Assembly (NCBI RefSeq): GCF_000970305.1
Contig: NZ_CP009517.1
Coordinates: 3,844,001-3,908,000 of the forward strand
Source of the DNA: Methanosarcina barkeri 3
Lineage (GTDB): Archaea; Halobacteriota; Methanosarcinia; Methanosarcinales; Methanosarcinaceae
Length of the DNA: 64,000 bases
Direction of reading: 5' to 3'
Shown here in pieces: positions 1 to 7,741 of this stretch (positions are counted from its first letter, which is position 1; every line of letters begins with the position of its first letter). Both the position numbers and the translations under genes were made by a program. The notes beneath the pieces are model-generated. The model ran no database searches, was not told where the DNA came from, and saw only the letters and a program-made list of their open reading frames with translations.

Positions 1-96
1 AGATTGACTGATTCCTGTTTCGATTCTTGCTGTGCTGACACTTCTTGCTGTGCTGACATTTCTCACAACAGGTTTTGCCTATATCGGTACGCTTAT
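1..96 (-). pseudogene. Decayed third copy of the Cys-rich precursor-like peptide gene (partial)
   Basis: Read on the minus strand from 96, this stretch matches the first ~25 codons of the two intact peptide genes at 371-583 and 596-808. The matching reading is SVP-I-stop-AKPVVRNVSTAR. The upstream AAGGAGGAAATGTT block, with its Shine-Dalgarno sequence, is preserved. The start codon is ATA instead of ATG, codon 6 is a TAG stop, and the VSTAR segment is duplicated in frame. The expected LCQS motif reads ISQS, so the first conserved Cys is lost. The copy continues beyond the left edge of the window. It is on the same strand as, and downstream of, the protease and the two intact copies. Confidence 0.8.
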
Positions 97-146
97 AACA
101 TTTCCTCCTTATTTCTGGTTTTTAATACCTACTATAAATTATAAAG

Positions 147-180
147 GGATAGCTTGCAACCATAACGATTGCAGCTATCC
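147..180 (-). terminator. Hairpin downstream of the peptide genes
   Basis: Inverted repeat GGATAGC / GCTATCC continued by TGCAA / TTGCA, with one unpaired base and a 9-nt loop. It lies 190 bases downstream of the 371-583 peptide gene and before the decayed copy. It could end the peptide transcript. There is no strong T-run, so termination is inferred. The rest of 97-370 holds no convincing gene. Confidence 0.4.
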
Positions 181-370
181 TATCGCGTTGTTTTTTGAAT
201 GTTGTGGCAGTAAGTCCCAATTACATTACACCCGAACAAACTGCTTACACAAACATTCGACATTAAATGCTATGTGGCATTATGATATTGTTAATTAGGC
301 CACACTCGCTTGGAAATGTTCAATTTGACCGATTTTGGCTTCGGTTCCTGTTTCACTATCTTTCTCGTTA

Positions 371-583
371 TTAAAACAGGTGACTTATTAGCCCGCCTAC
401 TCCCGGAATCATACCTGTTAAACCGCCTGCCACTGGACATGCTGCCAGGCAGACTTTCTTTGCAGTGTCATTTGGAATAAGGTTACAACCCGTTTCGCAA
501 AGACCGGATTGACAGAGTCCAGACTCAATCTTTGCCATACTGGTATTTCTTATAACAGGTTTTGCTTGTTTTGGCACTCTCAT
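371..583 (-). CDS. Cys-rich 70-residue precursor-like peptide, copy 2
   Basis: A 70-residue peptide with a strong Shine-Dalgarno (AAGGAGGA) before ATG at 583. Residues 1-53 nearly match the neighbouring copy and carry five Cys (24, 29, 33, 45, 49) in the pattern GLCQSGLCETGC-x11-CLAAC, followed by PVAGG. Residues 54-70 form a Gly-rich hydrophobic tail (IPGVGGL) that differs from its twin. There is no Sec signal peptide or long membrane helix. Conserved front plus variable tail, next to a PatA/PatG-like protease, suggests a processed peptide whose tail is the mature product. That role is inference; the family is not recognised. An alternative is a small metal- or Fe-S-binding peptide held by its five Cys. 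Confidence 0.75.
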   Translation of the reverse strand: MRVPKQAKPVIRNTSMAKIESGLCQSGLCETGCNLIPNDTAKKVCLAACPVAGGLTGMIPGVGGLISHLF

Positions 584-595
584 AACATTTCCTCC

Positions 596-808
596 TTATA
601 GTATGCCGCCCAATAGTCCGCCGAACACCGGAATTTTGCTTGCTAAACTGCCTGCCACTGGACATGCTGCCAGGCAGACTTTCTTTGCAGTGTCATTTGG
701 AATCAGGTTACAACCCGTTTCACAAAGACCGGATTGACAGAGTCCGGCCTCTATTTTCGCTGTGCTGACATTTCTTACAACAGGTTTTGCTTGTTTTGGT
801 AATTTCAT
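596..808 (-). CDS. Cys-rich 70-residue precursor-like peptide, copy 1
   Basis: Tandem paralogue of the 371-583 gene. The reading frame is open from 838, but the start at 808 (MKLPKQAKP) is preferred. It has GGAG a few bases upstream, aligns with the start of the other copy (MRVPKQAKP) and gives the same length, 70 residues. The five Cys positions are identical to copy 2. The tail after CPVAG reads SLASKIPVFGGLLGGIL, sharing only the scaffold GxLxxxIPxxGGL with copy 2. The genes are 12 bases apart and probably co-transcribed. They follow the protease gene after a 12-bp-stem hairpin. Function unknown; a RiPP-like precursor or archaeocin is plausible from context. Confidence 0.75.
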   Translation of the reverse strand: MKLPKQAKPVVRNVSTAKIEAGLCQSGLCETGCNLIPNDTAKKVCLAACPVAGSLASKIPVFGGLLGGIL

Positions 809-951
809 AATAACTTCTCCATATATCTCTTTGTTCATTTCCCGTAATGGGAGCTATTCTGTCACCACACAGGTGACAATTTGAAACAAATTACCCATGC
901 TTATTATCACCATCCTCGTCATAGTGACAAAGATTGTGAACATAGAGTGGG

Positions 952-984
952 TGCCACCCTAGGTGACGAAATCCTAGGGTGGCA
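952..984 (-). terminator. Perfect 12-bp hairpin after the protease gene
   Basis: TGCCACCCTAGG and CCTAGGGTGGCA form a perfect 12-bp stem with a 9-nt loop, starting 18 bases after the protease stop and 143 bases before the first peptide gene. It may end or attenuate the protease transcript, or act as a processing site so that the peptides are expressed at a different level. There is no adjacent long T-run. Confidence 0.55.
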
Positions 985-1002
985 AGTCAAAATAATTCAG
1001 TC

Positions 1003-3150
1003 TTAGTACACATACCAAGACCGTACTTCTCCAACCGTAACAGGCACCACGTCACTCACATCGATGGTATAACGAAACACCCTTCTGGCTTCTGTTTCAC
1101 GTTTTTTAGGATTGAAGAACGTCAGCTTTACATCCCAACAATCAGAATCAGGCCGGCAGACAGGGCTTCGTTCAGTCTCAATTTTATCCAGCACCTGATC
1201 ATTCAGAATTACTTCACTAAAAACGATCAACGCCTGGTATGCATTTGTCCCAGCAAAGTTCATTGCCCTATCTGATGAAACCCGACCCAGATTCATACAC
1301 TCGTAATAAACCCGATCCAAAAAGTCAGAAATTTCTCTTTTTACTTCCTCCGTATTGACATTCTCAGACTCCAGACTCTTTAATATTTGACTTATCAGTT
1401 CTTCTTTATTCCAACCGTACATTCCCCGCATTTCCGGTATAATAACTGGAACTATCTGGCCCGAAAGGAGCTTTATATTTCCGTCAATGACTCCTGGAAT
1501 CGAAACCCTCTCAATATTTATGTTTTCATCGATTTCTTTATAATCCCGCAGAAATTCGAATAATTGCTTGTATGTTGCCGAGGCAAAACTGCCTATAGGG
1601 CGGATTGCATAAGCAGGGGTACCTTCAATATCGAGAGTCCATATAAGTGATTCAGAATACTCGGGATTTGTCTTCAAGAGTTTCAACAGTTTAGTCTCAA
1701 ATGGGACTGGCGGTTTTCCAGGCTCATCTGACTCTACACTCTGGATAAAAGCATCTCGTCGCGCTTCACTCCCGAAGTCGTAACCAGGTGTGCCAAGAGC
1801 ATATACGAGGGACTGCCTGCTCGCAGATCTCGTAAGAGGGGCTTGCGCAGGTATGACAGACTGCGTAACTGCCTCATGGTCTGTCATCGTTGATTCTGCT
1901 GACTGTACTTCAGCTGCAAGAATCTGGGACACAGTAACACCATTTGTCTGCTCGTTAATTTCGTTCGTTTCTTCCATCTTCTTTTTTGGACAACCGCATG
2001 TTCCTTCTATATGTTCAGTCATATTATTCTCCTGTATCTGATTTTTCATCTGTTTATATTTCTTATCTATCGATTGTAGCTCAATAGAATCAGGATTTTC
2101 CAGAGCTTTCATCGCGGCCAAGATAGAACTTTGAGTAGAGGTCGCTGCTATCTCTGGACTAAGTGTTGTAAATTCCGCATTCTGCACGCCAAGAAAGGAA
2201 AGTTTTTTAGGAATTCCCACCAGCTCTTTGCTTACATTCCCCCTAACTTGTTGCGCCAAACTATTACGGTCAGTCACAACCTGCTGTTTTTTTGTGACAA
2301 GGTTATATGCTCCTCCAATGTTGAGACGGCCCTTTAGATAGCGAGAACAGTCTAAACCTTTGGAAGGGAAACAGGGGTGAACACTCTGAAGAATTGCTTC
2401 CTTCACAGCATGGGGATCAGGTTTTTCTCCCCTTTGTATCTGGATGCTCAATAACAAAGCAACAATACCAGAAACGATAGGAGTGGCAAAGCTGGTACCA
2501 CTTCTGGTAGTGACACCCCCGCCAGGCACAGCTCCCAGTAATTTATCACCAAGTGCGAGAATACCATTATTTTGGTATGCCTGCCCCCAATTACTAAAAT
2601 CGAGTGGCAGTCCCTGGGCATCCATTGCCCCTACCGCAAGGGTCGAGGAAATAGAGGCTGGCACATGGAGACATTGACATCCGTCATTTCCCGCAGCTGC
2701 GACGATTAAAACATTGTTTTCAGCGCAGAAACGAACAGCCTTATCAAGTAGAGGGTGAGGTTCACTGGAGGAAACCAGTTCACCGCCACTGATGTTTATG
2801 ACATGTGCTCCTTGTTCAACGGCTTGTATGATGGCGTGAGCGAGATCAATTTGCGAACAGGGACTAATTGAATCATTAGGCCTATCCGCAAAAACAGGAA
2901 TAATGAGTCCACGACAGCCTGGAGAAATACCGTGGATCGGACCATCACGCTGGCCAAAAATTAAGCTGGCAATGTGAGTTCCGTGATGTGCAGCTGGTCC
3001 ATTCTCGGCAACGCCTGAAACTAAAGTTTCTAACTGGGTTATTTTAGCTTTGTCGAAACATGGATGAGTTAGGTCGACCGGACCATCAAGGACTGCAATG
3101 CAAATACTGGCATCCCCTTTAATCTGCTCCATAAACTCTGTTGCCTTCAT
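1003..3150 (-). CDS. PatA/PatG-type subtilisin-like (S8) maturation protease
   Basis: A 715-residue protein without a signal peptide, so probably cytosolic. Residues ~14-290 are a subtilase domain with the catalytic triad Asp22 (AVLDG), His56 (HGTH) and Ser220 (SGTSFATP), plus the oxyanion motif AAAGNDG. A linker with CGCPKKK follows (~residue 370). The C-terminal ~270 residues contain LVYALGTPGYDFGSEARRD, a signature I associate with the PatA/PatG cyanobactin maturation proteases. The ATG at 3150 is preferred over an upstream ATG at 3177 because GGTG precedes it. The gene lies just upstream of two short Cys-rich peptide genes on the same strand, so those peptides are the obvious candidate substrates. 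No YcaO or other tailoring enzyme is visible inside the window; the cluster may continue past the left edge. Confidence 0.88.
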   Translation of the reverse strand: MKATEFMEQIKGDASICIAVLDGPVDLTHPCFDKAKITQLETLVSGVAENGPAAHHGTHIASLIFGQRDGPIHGISPGCRGLIIPVFADRPNDSISPCSQIDLAHAIIQAVEQGAHVINISGGELVSSSEPHPLLDKAVRFCAENNVLIVAAAGNDGCQCLHVPASISSTLAVGAMDAQGLPLDFSNWGQAYQNNGILALGDKLLGAVPGGGVTTRSGTSFATPIVSGIVALLLSIQIQRGEKPDPHAVKEAILQSVHPCFPSKGLDCSRYLKGRLNIGGAYNLVTKKQQVVTDRNSLAQQVRGNVSKELVGIPKKLSFLGVQNAEFTTLSPEIAATSTQSSILAAMKALENPDSIELQSIDKKYKQMKNQIQENNMTEHIEGTCGCPKKKMEETNEINEQTNGVTVSQILAAEVQSAESTMTDHEAVTQSVIPAQAPLTRSASRQSLVYALGTPGYDFGSEARRDAFIQSVESDEPGKPPVPFETKLLKLLKTNPEYSESLIWTLDIEGTPAYAIRPIGSFASATYKQLFEFLRDYKEIDENINIERVSIPGVIDGNIKLLSGQIVPVIIPEMRGMYGWNKEELISQILKSLESENVNTEEVKREISDFLDRVYYECMNLGRVSSDRAMNFAGTNAYQALIVFSEVILNDQVLDKIETERSPVCRPDSDCWDVKLTFFNPKKRETEARRVFRYTIDVSDVVPVTVGEVRSWYVY

Positions 3151-3212
3151 GATAAACACCAAAAATTTTACATCCACTGTTGTAATTTCACAGCAATTTT
3201 TTACTGTGAATT

Positions 3213-3408
3213 AAGCTAGAATAGAATACACAGGCAAAAATAGGTAATCCAGATAACGTATGTGCATAGTGCGCATAATTCGTAAGATACCGGCTGAAAA
3301 ATGTACAAGTTCAGTCTCACTGTAAGTGTTTATTGGAAACTGAGCTAAAATAAAATACTCACAGAAAAATAAGTTATCCAGATAATGTGTGCACAACGTG
3401 TGCATATA
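3213..3408. repeat. Degenerate direct duplication upstream of the protease
   Basis: Two ~66-bp copies (3213-3278 and 3342-3408) share AGCTA-AATA-AATAC and CCAGATAA(C/T)GT and end in GTGCATA-like sequence. They lie in the gap between the divergent protease and 3472 genes and could hold duplicated promoter or operator sequence. Confidence 0.6.
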
Positions 3409-3471
3409 TATTATATCCGTATTGAAATATTAAAGAATTAAATAAGATGTCTGGAATTCGGGTGAAAGATT

Positions 3472-4041
3472 TTGAAAACACACCGAATTTCTACTACAAT
3501 CTCACAGAAACACTGGGAATTATTAAAAAAGCAAGCTGAAAAATATGAAACACAGCAAAGAGCTTTAGAACTCGCATTGGAAAGTCTGGAAAACAGCTCA
3601 AGGCAGATTCCGGAATTAACCTTGGAAGAGAAGTATTGGATGCGCCTCAGACGGGCAAGATCATTGGTCATCATTGAAAAAACTACCTTTAAAACGCTAA
3701 CAGAGACCGCAAATATCGAACTGTTAAGTGAACTTTTTATCCGAAATAAAATCATGGAATACACGATAGAACTTTACTTTCAGAAGTCTTTTGAAGAATG
3801 TAGTCTAAAAGAAGTTGTAAATGGACTGGTTGTCAACCTTAAGATAACTAAACTGGTTGATACTATAGATTACACAGATTGCAGCAGCCATTATAAACTG
3901 ATAATAACCCATGATCTTGGCTTTACTTTCGCCAAAATGCTTTCAACATGGATTGACAATATGTTTAAAACCTATGGAGTCAGGGTAGAAAGCATAGTTT
4001 CTGTAAAGACTATTTTCATAAAAATATTAAAAACAAATTAG
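3472..4041 (+). CDS. Uncharacterised protein with ribbon-helix-helix-like N-terminus
   Basis: A 189-residue protein starting at TTG 3472, 8 bases after GGTG. Residues 1-45 (KTHRISTTISQKHWELLKKQAEKY then a helical stretch) look like a short ribbon-helix-helix DNA-binding segment. The remaining ~140 residues contain a Trp/Arg-rich helix (KYWMRLRRARSLV) and an alpha/beta region that I do not recognise. It is divergently oriented to the protease gene 300 bases away. A regulatory role for the protease and peptide locus is possible but not shown. Base composition is as AT-rich as the flanks. Confidence 0.7.
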   Translation: MKTHRISTTISQKHWELLKKQAEKYETQQRALELALESLENSSRQIPELTLEEKYWMRLRRARSLVIIEKTTFKTLTETANIELLSELFIRNKIMEYTIELYFQKSFEECSLKEVVNGLVVNLKITKLVDTIDYTDCSSHYKLIITHDLGFTFAKMLSTWIDNMFKTYGVRVESIVSVKTIFIKILKTN

Positions 4042-4063
4042 TTAATATTCCTACTCTATCTAT

Positions 4064-4165
4064 GAGCTCATCCCAAAACCAATTTCATTTCCAAATCTAT
4101 TATACCATTTTCATATTTAGAAATTAGAGCAATTATTCAAAATTCAAGGTTTTGGGATAGGCTCT
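4064..4165. repeat. MITE-like palindromic element, family 1, copy 1
   Basis: 102 bp bounded by inverted repeats GAGCTCATCCCAAAACC and GGTTTTGGGATAGGCTC (15 of 17 positions pair). No coding capacity. Related copies are at 4304-4432 and 42595-42721, with half-elements near 4204 and 33690. Confidence 0.75.
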
Positions 4166-4303
4166 ATCTGTAATCAATTCATGACTTGCTATTTTTTGAG
4201 AGCAAGCTTATCCCATAATTCAAAATAGCTTTTCCAAATATCGAATAAAGAATGATCAATGAATTTCATATCACGGAAAAAGAATTCTGAAACTTTTATC
4301 TAT

Positions 4304-4432
4304 GAGCTCGTCCTAAAACCAAATTATACTTAGAAGTAATAAAATTTCAGAACTATTCCCATGTTTGAAAACTTAACTTGCTCTCTGGAATTTAAGATTC
4401 AGAGATGAAGTTTAGATTCTTGGGATTAGCTC
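4304..4432. repeat. MITE-like palindromic element, family 1, copy 2
   Basis: 129 bp with ends GAGCTCGTCCTAAAACC and TTCTTGGGATTAGCTC, related to the element at 4064-4165 in its ends but with a different interior. The 4042-4540 gap contains these elements and no gene that I can support. Confidence 0.65.
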
Positions 4433-4540
4433 TATTTGAAAATAGAAATACCTTTGGAACAAGCCCAGAAACTGCAAAACAAAGTATACCGTTAAAAAGG
4501 ACACTATTATGAAAAAAGTTGTAAAAAAAGCTGTAAAAAA

Positions 4541-4615
4541 TGCTCCGATGGGGATTTGAACCCCAGTCGCAGGAGTGAGAGTCCTGAATGATTGGCCGAG
4601 CTACACTATCGGAGC
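4541..4615 (-). tRNA. tRNA-Glu (anticodon CUC)
   Basis: On the minus strand the sequence folds into a full cloverleaf. The acceptor is GCTCCGA/TCGGAGC, the anticodon stem CAGGA/TCCTG has loop CTCTCAC (anticodon CTC), and the T-arm is CTGGGGTTCAAATCCCCA. The discriminator is A. CCA is not encoded; the gene is followed at once by a run of T on the minus strand that probably terminates transcription. Confidence 0.96.
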
Positions 4616-4867
4616 AGCTTGTTATCTAGTTATGCTTTGCCTCTCAGGCAGCATATCTTCAAGTAATTTATAAAATATAAATCTTTCGTCTGATTTTTAA
4701 AAAAATGGAAGAACTGCCGGAAGAGTGTTGTCAATCCGGCAAGCTTAGGAAAAAATTCCTTAACCTTTTCTTTTTCCCATAAGCTTGTTTTTAACTTGAA
4801 GAACAATCCTGTTCCAGTTCCTCATTTAACTACCGATTTAACTGTAGATTTGGCTGTCAGGACAGCT

Positions 4868-6109
4868 TTATACGAACATAGCCTGGGGAATTGTGGGCTC
4901 CTCAGTGTTTACGACCTTTTCGTGTGCTTTCAGGAAGTCGGCCATTGTAATCTGCTTACCGCGCCTGCGCAGTACAAAAATTCCGGCTTCTTTGACGATA
5001 ACACTGATTTCTGCTCCGCTCATACCTGTCATGACTTTTGCCAGCTTCTCAAAGTCCACATCATCTGCAAGGTTCATCTTGCGAGTGTGAATTTTAAGAA
5101 TTTCAGCCCTTCCTTTCTCATCAGGAAGCGGGACTTCGATAGACCGATCAAACCTGCCAGGCCTGAGGAGAGCAGGATCAAGCAGGTCAATCCTGTTGGT
5201 TGCAGCAACGACCTTTACATTGCCTTTTGGATCAAAACCGTCCATTTCCGCAAGTAGTTGAAGCATAGTCCTGTTGACCTCAGCCGAACCGCTTGTTCCG
5301 TCATAGGTCCTCATGCTGCCGACAGCATCGATTTCGTCTATGAAGAGAATGCTTGGGGACTTATCTCTAGCAAGTTGGAAAATATCTTTTACAAGCCTTG
5401 AGCCTTCACCCACGAATTTCTGAACCAGGTCAGATCCTGACATTCGAATGAAGGTTGCTTTTGCATGAGAAGCTATAGCCTTTGCAATAAGGGTCTTACC
5501 CGTGCCTGGAGCTCCGTGGAGCAGGACACCTGAAGGGGGTTCGATTCCGATATCTTCGAAAAGTTCGGGCTCAGTAAGTGGCAGTTCAACACTTTCCCGG
5601 ACTTCCTGAAGCACATCACTCAGCCCACCAATCATGCTGTAGTCCACTCCTGGAGAGTTAATGAGTTCCATTACCTGAGCCCGTACATCGGCTGCCCTGC
5701 TGACTACGGAGATAATTGAATATGCCCCGTTTACCGCAACTCTCATGCCGGGTTCAATCTTTCCGATGCACTCTTCAGGAATCTGGGTAAGAACCTCCTG
5801 GTTATTTCCGTGCTGTCTTATAAGTGCGATTTCTCCGTTTACCTCAAGAATAGTTGCAATAAAGAGAGGAGGCTCGGTAAGCTGTTCCAGATGAGCTTTT
5901 AATTTATTAATTTCCTGAAGGTGCCTGCCTGTTGCCACACTCGCTTCAAGGAGCCGAGCCTTCATGTTCTCGTTCTGGACTCTCATGATTTCTATTTCGG
6001 TTAAGAGAGATCTCACATCTTCAGTATTGATCTTCCCGCTCTCTAGCTGGAATTCTACCCTTGTTTTGATATCTTCCAGAGAAGATCTTATTGAACTGTC
6101 TTCTGACAC
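4868..6109 (-). CDS. pan: Proteasome-activating nucleotidase (PAN, AAA+ ATPase)
   Basis: A 413-residue homohexameric ATPase that unfolds substrates for the archaeal 20S proteasome in the cytosol. Visible parts are an N-terminal coiled coil (~20-85), an OB-type subdomain (~80-150) and an AAA module. The AAA module has Walker A GAPGTGKT (~200), Walker B ILFIDEID, an arginine-finger region (LLRPGRFDRSIEVPLPDE) and a C-terminal helical lid. The C-terminus is AMFV. This places a Phe where the HbYX docking motif of other PANs has Tyr; docking into the proteasome alpha ring is therefore inferred. The start is GTG at 6109, preceded by GGTGG. It is a single-gene unit facing away from the tRNA, with ~1 kb of gene-poor DNA upstream. 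Confidence 0.96.
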   Translation of the reverse strand: MSEDSSIRSSLEDIKTRVEFQLESGKINTEDVRSLLTEIEIMRVQNENMKARLLEASVATGRHLQEINKLKAHLEQLTEPPLFIATILEVNGEIALIRQHGNNQEVLTQIPEECIGKIEPGMRVAVNGAYSIISVVSRAADVRAQVMELINSPGVDYSMIGGLSDVLQEVRESVELPLTEPELFEDIGIEPPSGVLLHGAPGTGKTLIAKAIASHAKATFIRMSGSDLVQKFVGEGSRLVKDIFQLARDKSPSILFIDEIDAVGSMRTYDGTSGSAEVNRTMLQLLAEMDGFDPKGNVKVVAATNRIDLLDPALLRPGRFDRSIEVPLPDEKGRAEILKIHTRKMNLADDVDFEKLAKVMTGMSGAEISVIVKEAGIFVLRRRGKQITMADFLKAHEKVVNTEEPTIPQAMFV

Positions 6110-7133
6110 TTGAAACCACCTTTTTTATCGCGTGAAATTAAATTTATACAGTCTCTTTATAAAGTCTCTATATGATCTAATGGTTAGTTCACTCAGGAAT
6201 TGTTGATTTACAATAAATTGATCTGAAGATCAACTGACCTGCTGGATCTTATAGTGCAGGTCCATGAAAGTTAACTGGTCATGACCAATAGTGACCCAGT
6301 CCAGCTACTCGTTTAAGCTTTAAGCATTATTTTTCGGAGAGACTATTTACCTATATAGTTTATCTCAGGATGATCATGTTTTGTCCTGGCTTTTACAAGA
6401 ATTAAAGCAAGAAGCAAAGCCTGGGAAACTGGGAAATCAAGAATTCGCTTCATAAAATCTCCCGTTATACTATGATTCACAATGATCAAAGGGTGAAATG
6501 GCATTTAAAAGGTACTCTTACTTTTCAAAGTGAATGTTAAAATGTTTGAAATTAAATATATACATAAATATAAAAAGGGTATATATAAGTTCCTGCAAGA
6601 CCTGTAACCACTTTTATATCCCGACTGCCTGTATAATAACATCCCGATTAAGGACCTATTCAATTCTTTAATTAAATTGCTTTCGGACACTCACTTGAGA
6701 TTTGTCAATATTTGTATTTTATTTAGTCTTCATATTTCTTTTTTCTATATTATACATGCTGTCGCATTTCCAGATTCCAGTAAACTATTCAGGAAAGTAG
6801 TCAGGCAGAAAACTTAGAAAAAACTAAGCTTCTAACTTAACTTTTCAAATTAACTCTTCAACTATATTATTTATTTTAGCTCTTTAAGTTAGATCTTTAA
6901 GTTAGATCTTTAAGTTAGATCCTTAATAGTCTTTAAGTTAGATCTTTAAGTCAGATTTTTAACTAGCTCTAATCCTTACTGAGAAGGACCAGGATATAAC
7001 CATTTTCCCAACTTGAGAGAAAAAACTTACAGGAAAATGACATTCTCTTTGCAAAACCTTTAAGAACGAACAAACTACGGATCCAAAAAGTTAGAGAGAT
7101 ATATTTAATAATAAAAGCACTATATCATTCCAC
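6110..7133. other. Gene-poor intergenic region
   Basis: About 1 kb of AT-rich sequence between the divergent pan and DUF131 genes. It contains one short tandem array (6881-6955). Short open frames here (for example 6505-6690, minus) lack ribosome sites and recognisable content. An AT-rich stretch ATATATTTAATAATA near 7100-7114 is a plausible TATA element for the 7134 gene. Confidence 0.6.
6881..6955. repeat. 13-bp tandem array
   Basis: Five copies of TCTTTAAGTTAGA, three contiguous and two after a short interruption. Non-coding; function unknown. Confidence 0.85.
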
Positions 7134-7379
7134 ATGCGTACATCTCAGGATTTTCTAAGAGTAGGCACAACAGTCATATTTATTGGTTTCATTATATTAT
7201 TACTGGGCACAGTTCTTGCCATTATACAGCATCCTGCAAATAGCCAGATCGGCGGACTGATAATGATCGGTCCAATCCCGATAGTTTTTGGCTCATCTCC
7301 TGAAATAACAACAAATATGCTGGGACTTGGATTAATAATCTCCATACTCTATTTGTTCCTATGGAAAACAAAACGTTGA
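7134..7379 (+). CDS. DUF131/TIGR00304-type small membrane protein
   Basis: An 81-residue protein with two predicted membrane helices (~10-32 and ~58-76). They flank the motif GGLIMIGPIPIVFGS, which is characteristic of the DUF131 family of archaeal membrane proteins of unknown function. The ATG is only ~20-30 bases from an AT-rich promoter-like stretch and has no Shine-Dalgarno, so a short or absent leader is likely. The end overlaps the next gene by 19 bases in another frame, indicating a two-gene operon of paralogues. Confidence 0.82.
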   Translation: MRTSQDFLRVGTTVIFIGFIILLLGTVLAIIQHPANSQIGGLIMIGPIPIVFGSSPEITTNMLGLGLIISILYLFLWKTKR

Positions 7380-7741
7380 CTGATGGAAGCATGCTTTTTT
7401 CAATTGGAATTCTCACAATACTTATAGGGTTTCTGCTAATTATGATTGGCATAGCCTTAAGCCTGTACCAGGAATCCAGGTCAACGCAGAGCTACTCAAA
7501 CAAAACATACACATCCGGAAGAGAACCCCATTTTGAGCGCACTTCAAACTCTGAGAGCCCTCTCCATGAAAATCCCTCCGAAAAAAAAGTCGAATCCGAA
7601 ATCAAAACAGGAGGAGTAATCATGCTCGGCCCGATCCCAATTATATTCGGAAGCGATAAAGAAAGTGCAAAAACCGCTGCAATCCTTGCAATAATACTCA
7701 TGCTTCTCAGCCTGTTTATCCTCAGATCCTCCTTCTTCTAA
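7361..7741 (+). CDS. DUF131/TIGR00304-type membrane protein (paralogue)
   Basis: A 126-residue protein with the same architecture as its upstream neighbour: a first helix (~10-32), the motif GGVIMLGPIPIIFGSD (~85-100) and a final helix (~106-123). It carries an extra polar, Ser/Glu-rich loop of ~45 residues between helix 1 and the motif. The start overlaps the end of the 7134 gene, suggesting coupled translation and perhaps a hetero-oligomer. Function unknown. Confidence 0.82.
   Translation: MENKTLTDGSMLFSIGILTILIGFLLIMIGIALSLYQESRSTQSYSNKTYTSGREPHFERTSNSESPLHENPSEKKVESEIKTGGVIMLGPIPIIFGSDKESAKTAAILAIILMLLSLFILRSSFF

Noticed and set aside
32-298. Plus-strand 88-residue open frame at the left edge
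   Set aside because: It is antisense to the decayed peptide copy and its downstream hairpin, has no ribosome site and no protein-like composition.
1790-2041. Plus-strand open frame within the protease gene
   Set aside because: Lies wholly antisense to a well-supported protease reading frame; shadow.
4796-5257. 153-residue plus-strand frame over the 3' end of pan
   Set aside because: Antisense to the conserved AAA domain; no recognisable motif.
6505-6690. 61-residue minus-strand frame in the pan/DUF131 spacer
   Set aside because: No ribosome site, low complexity, no recognised motif; treated as chance.
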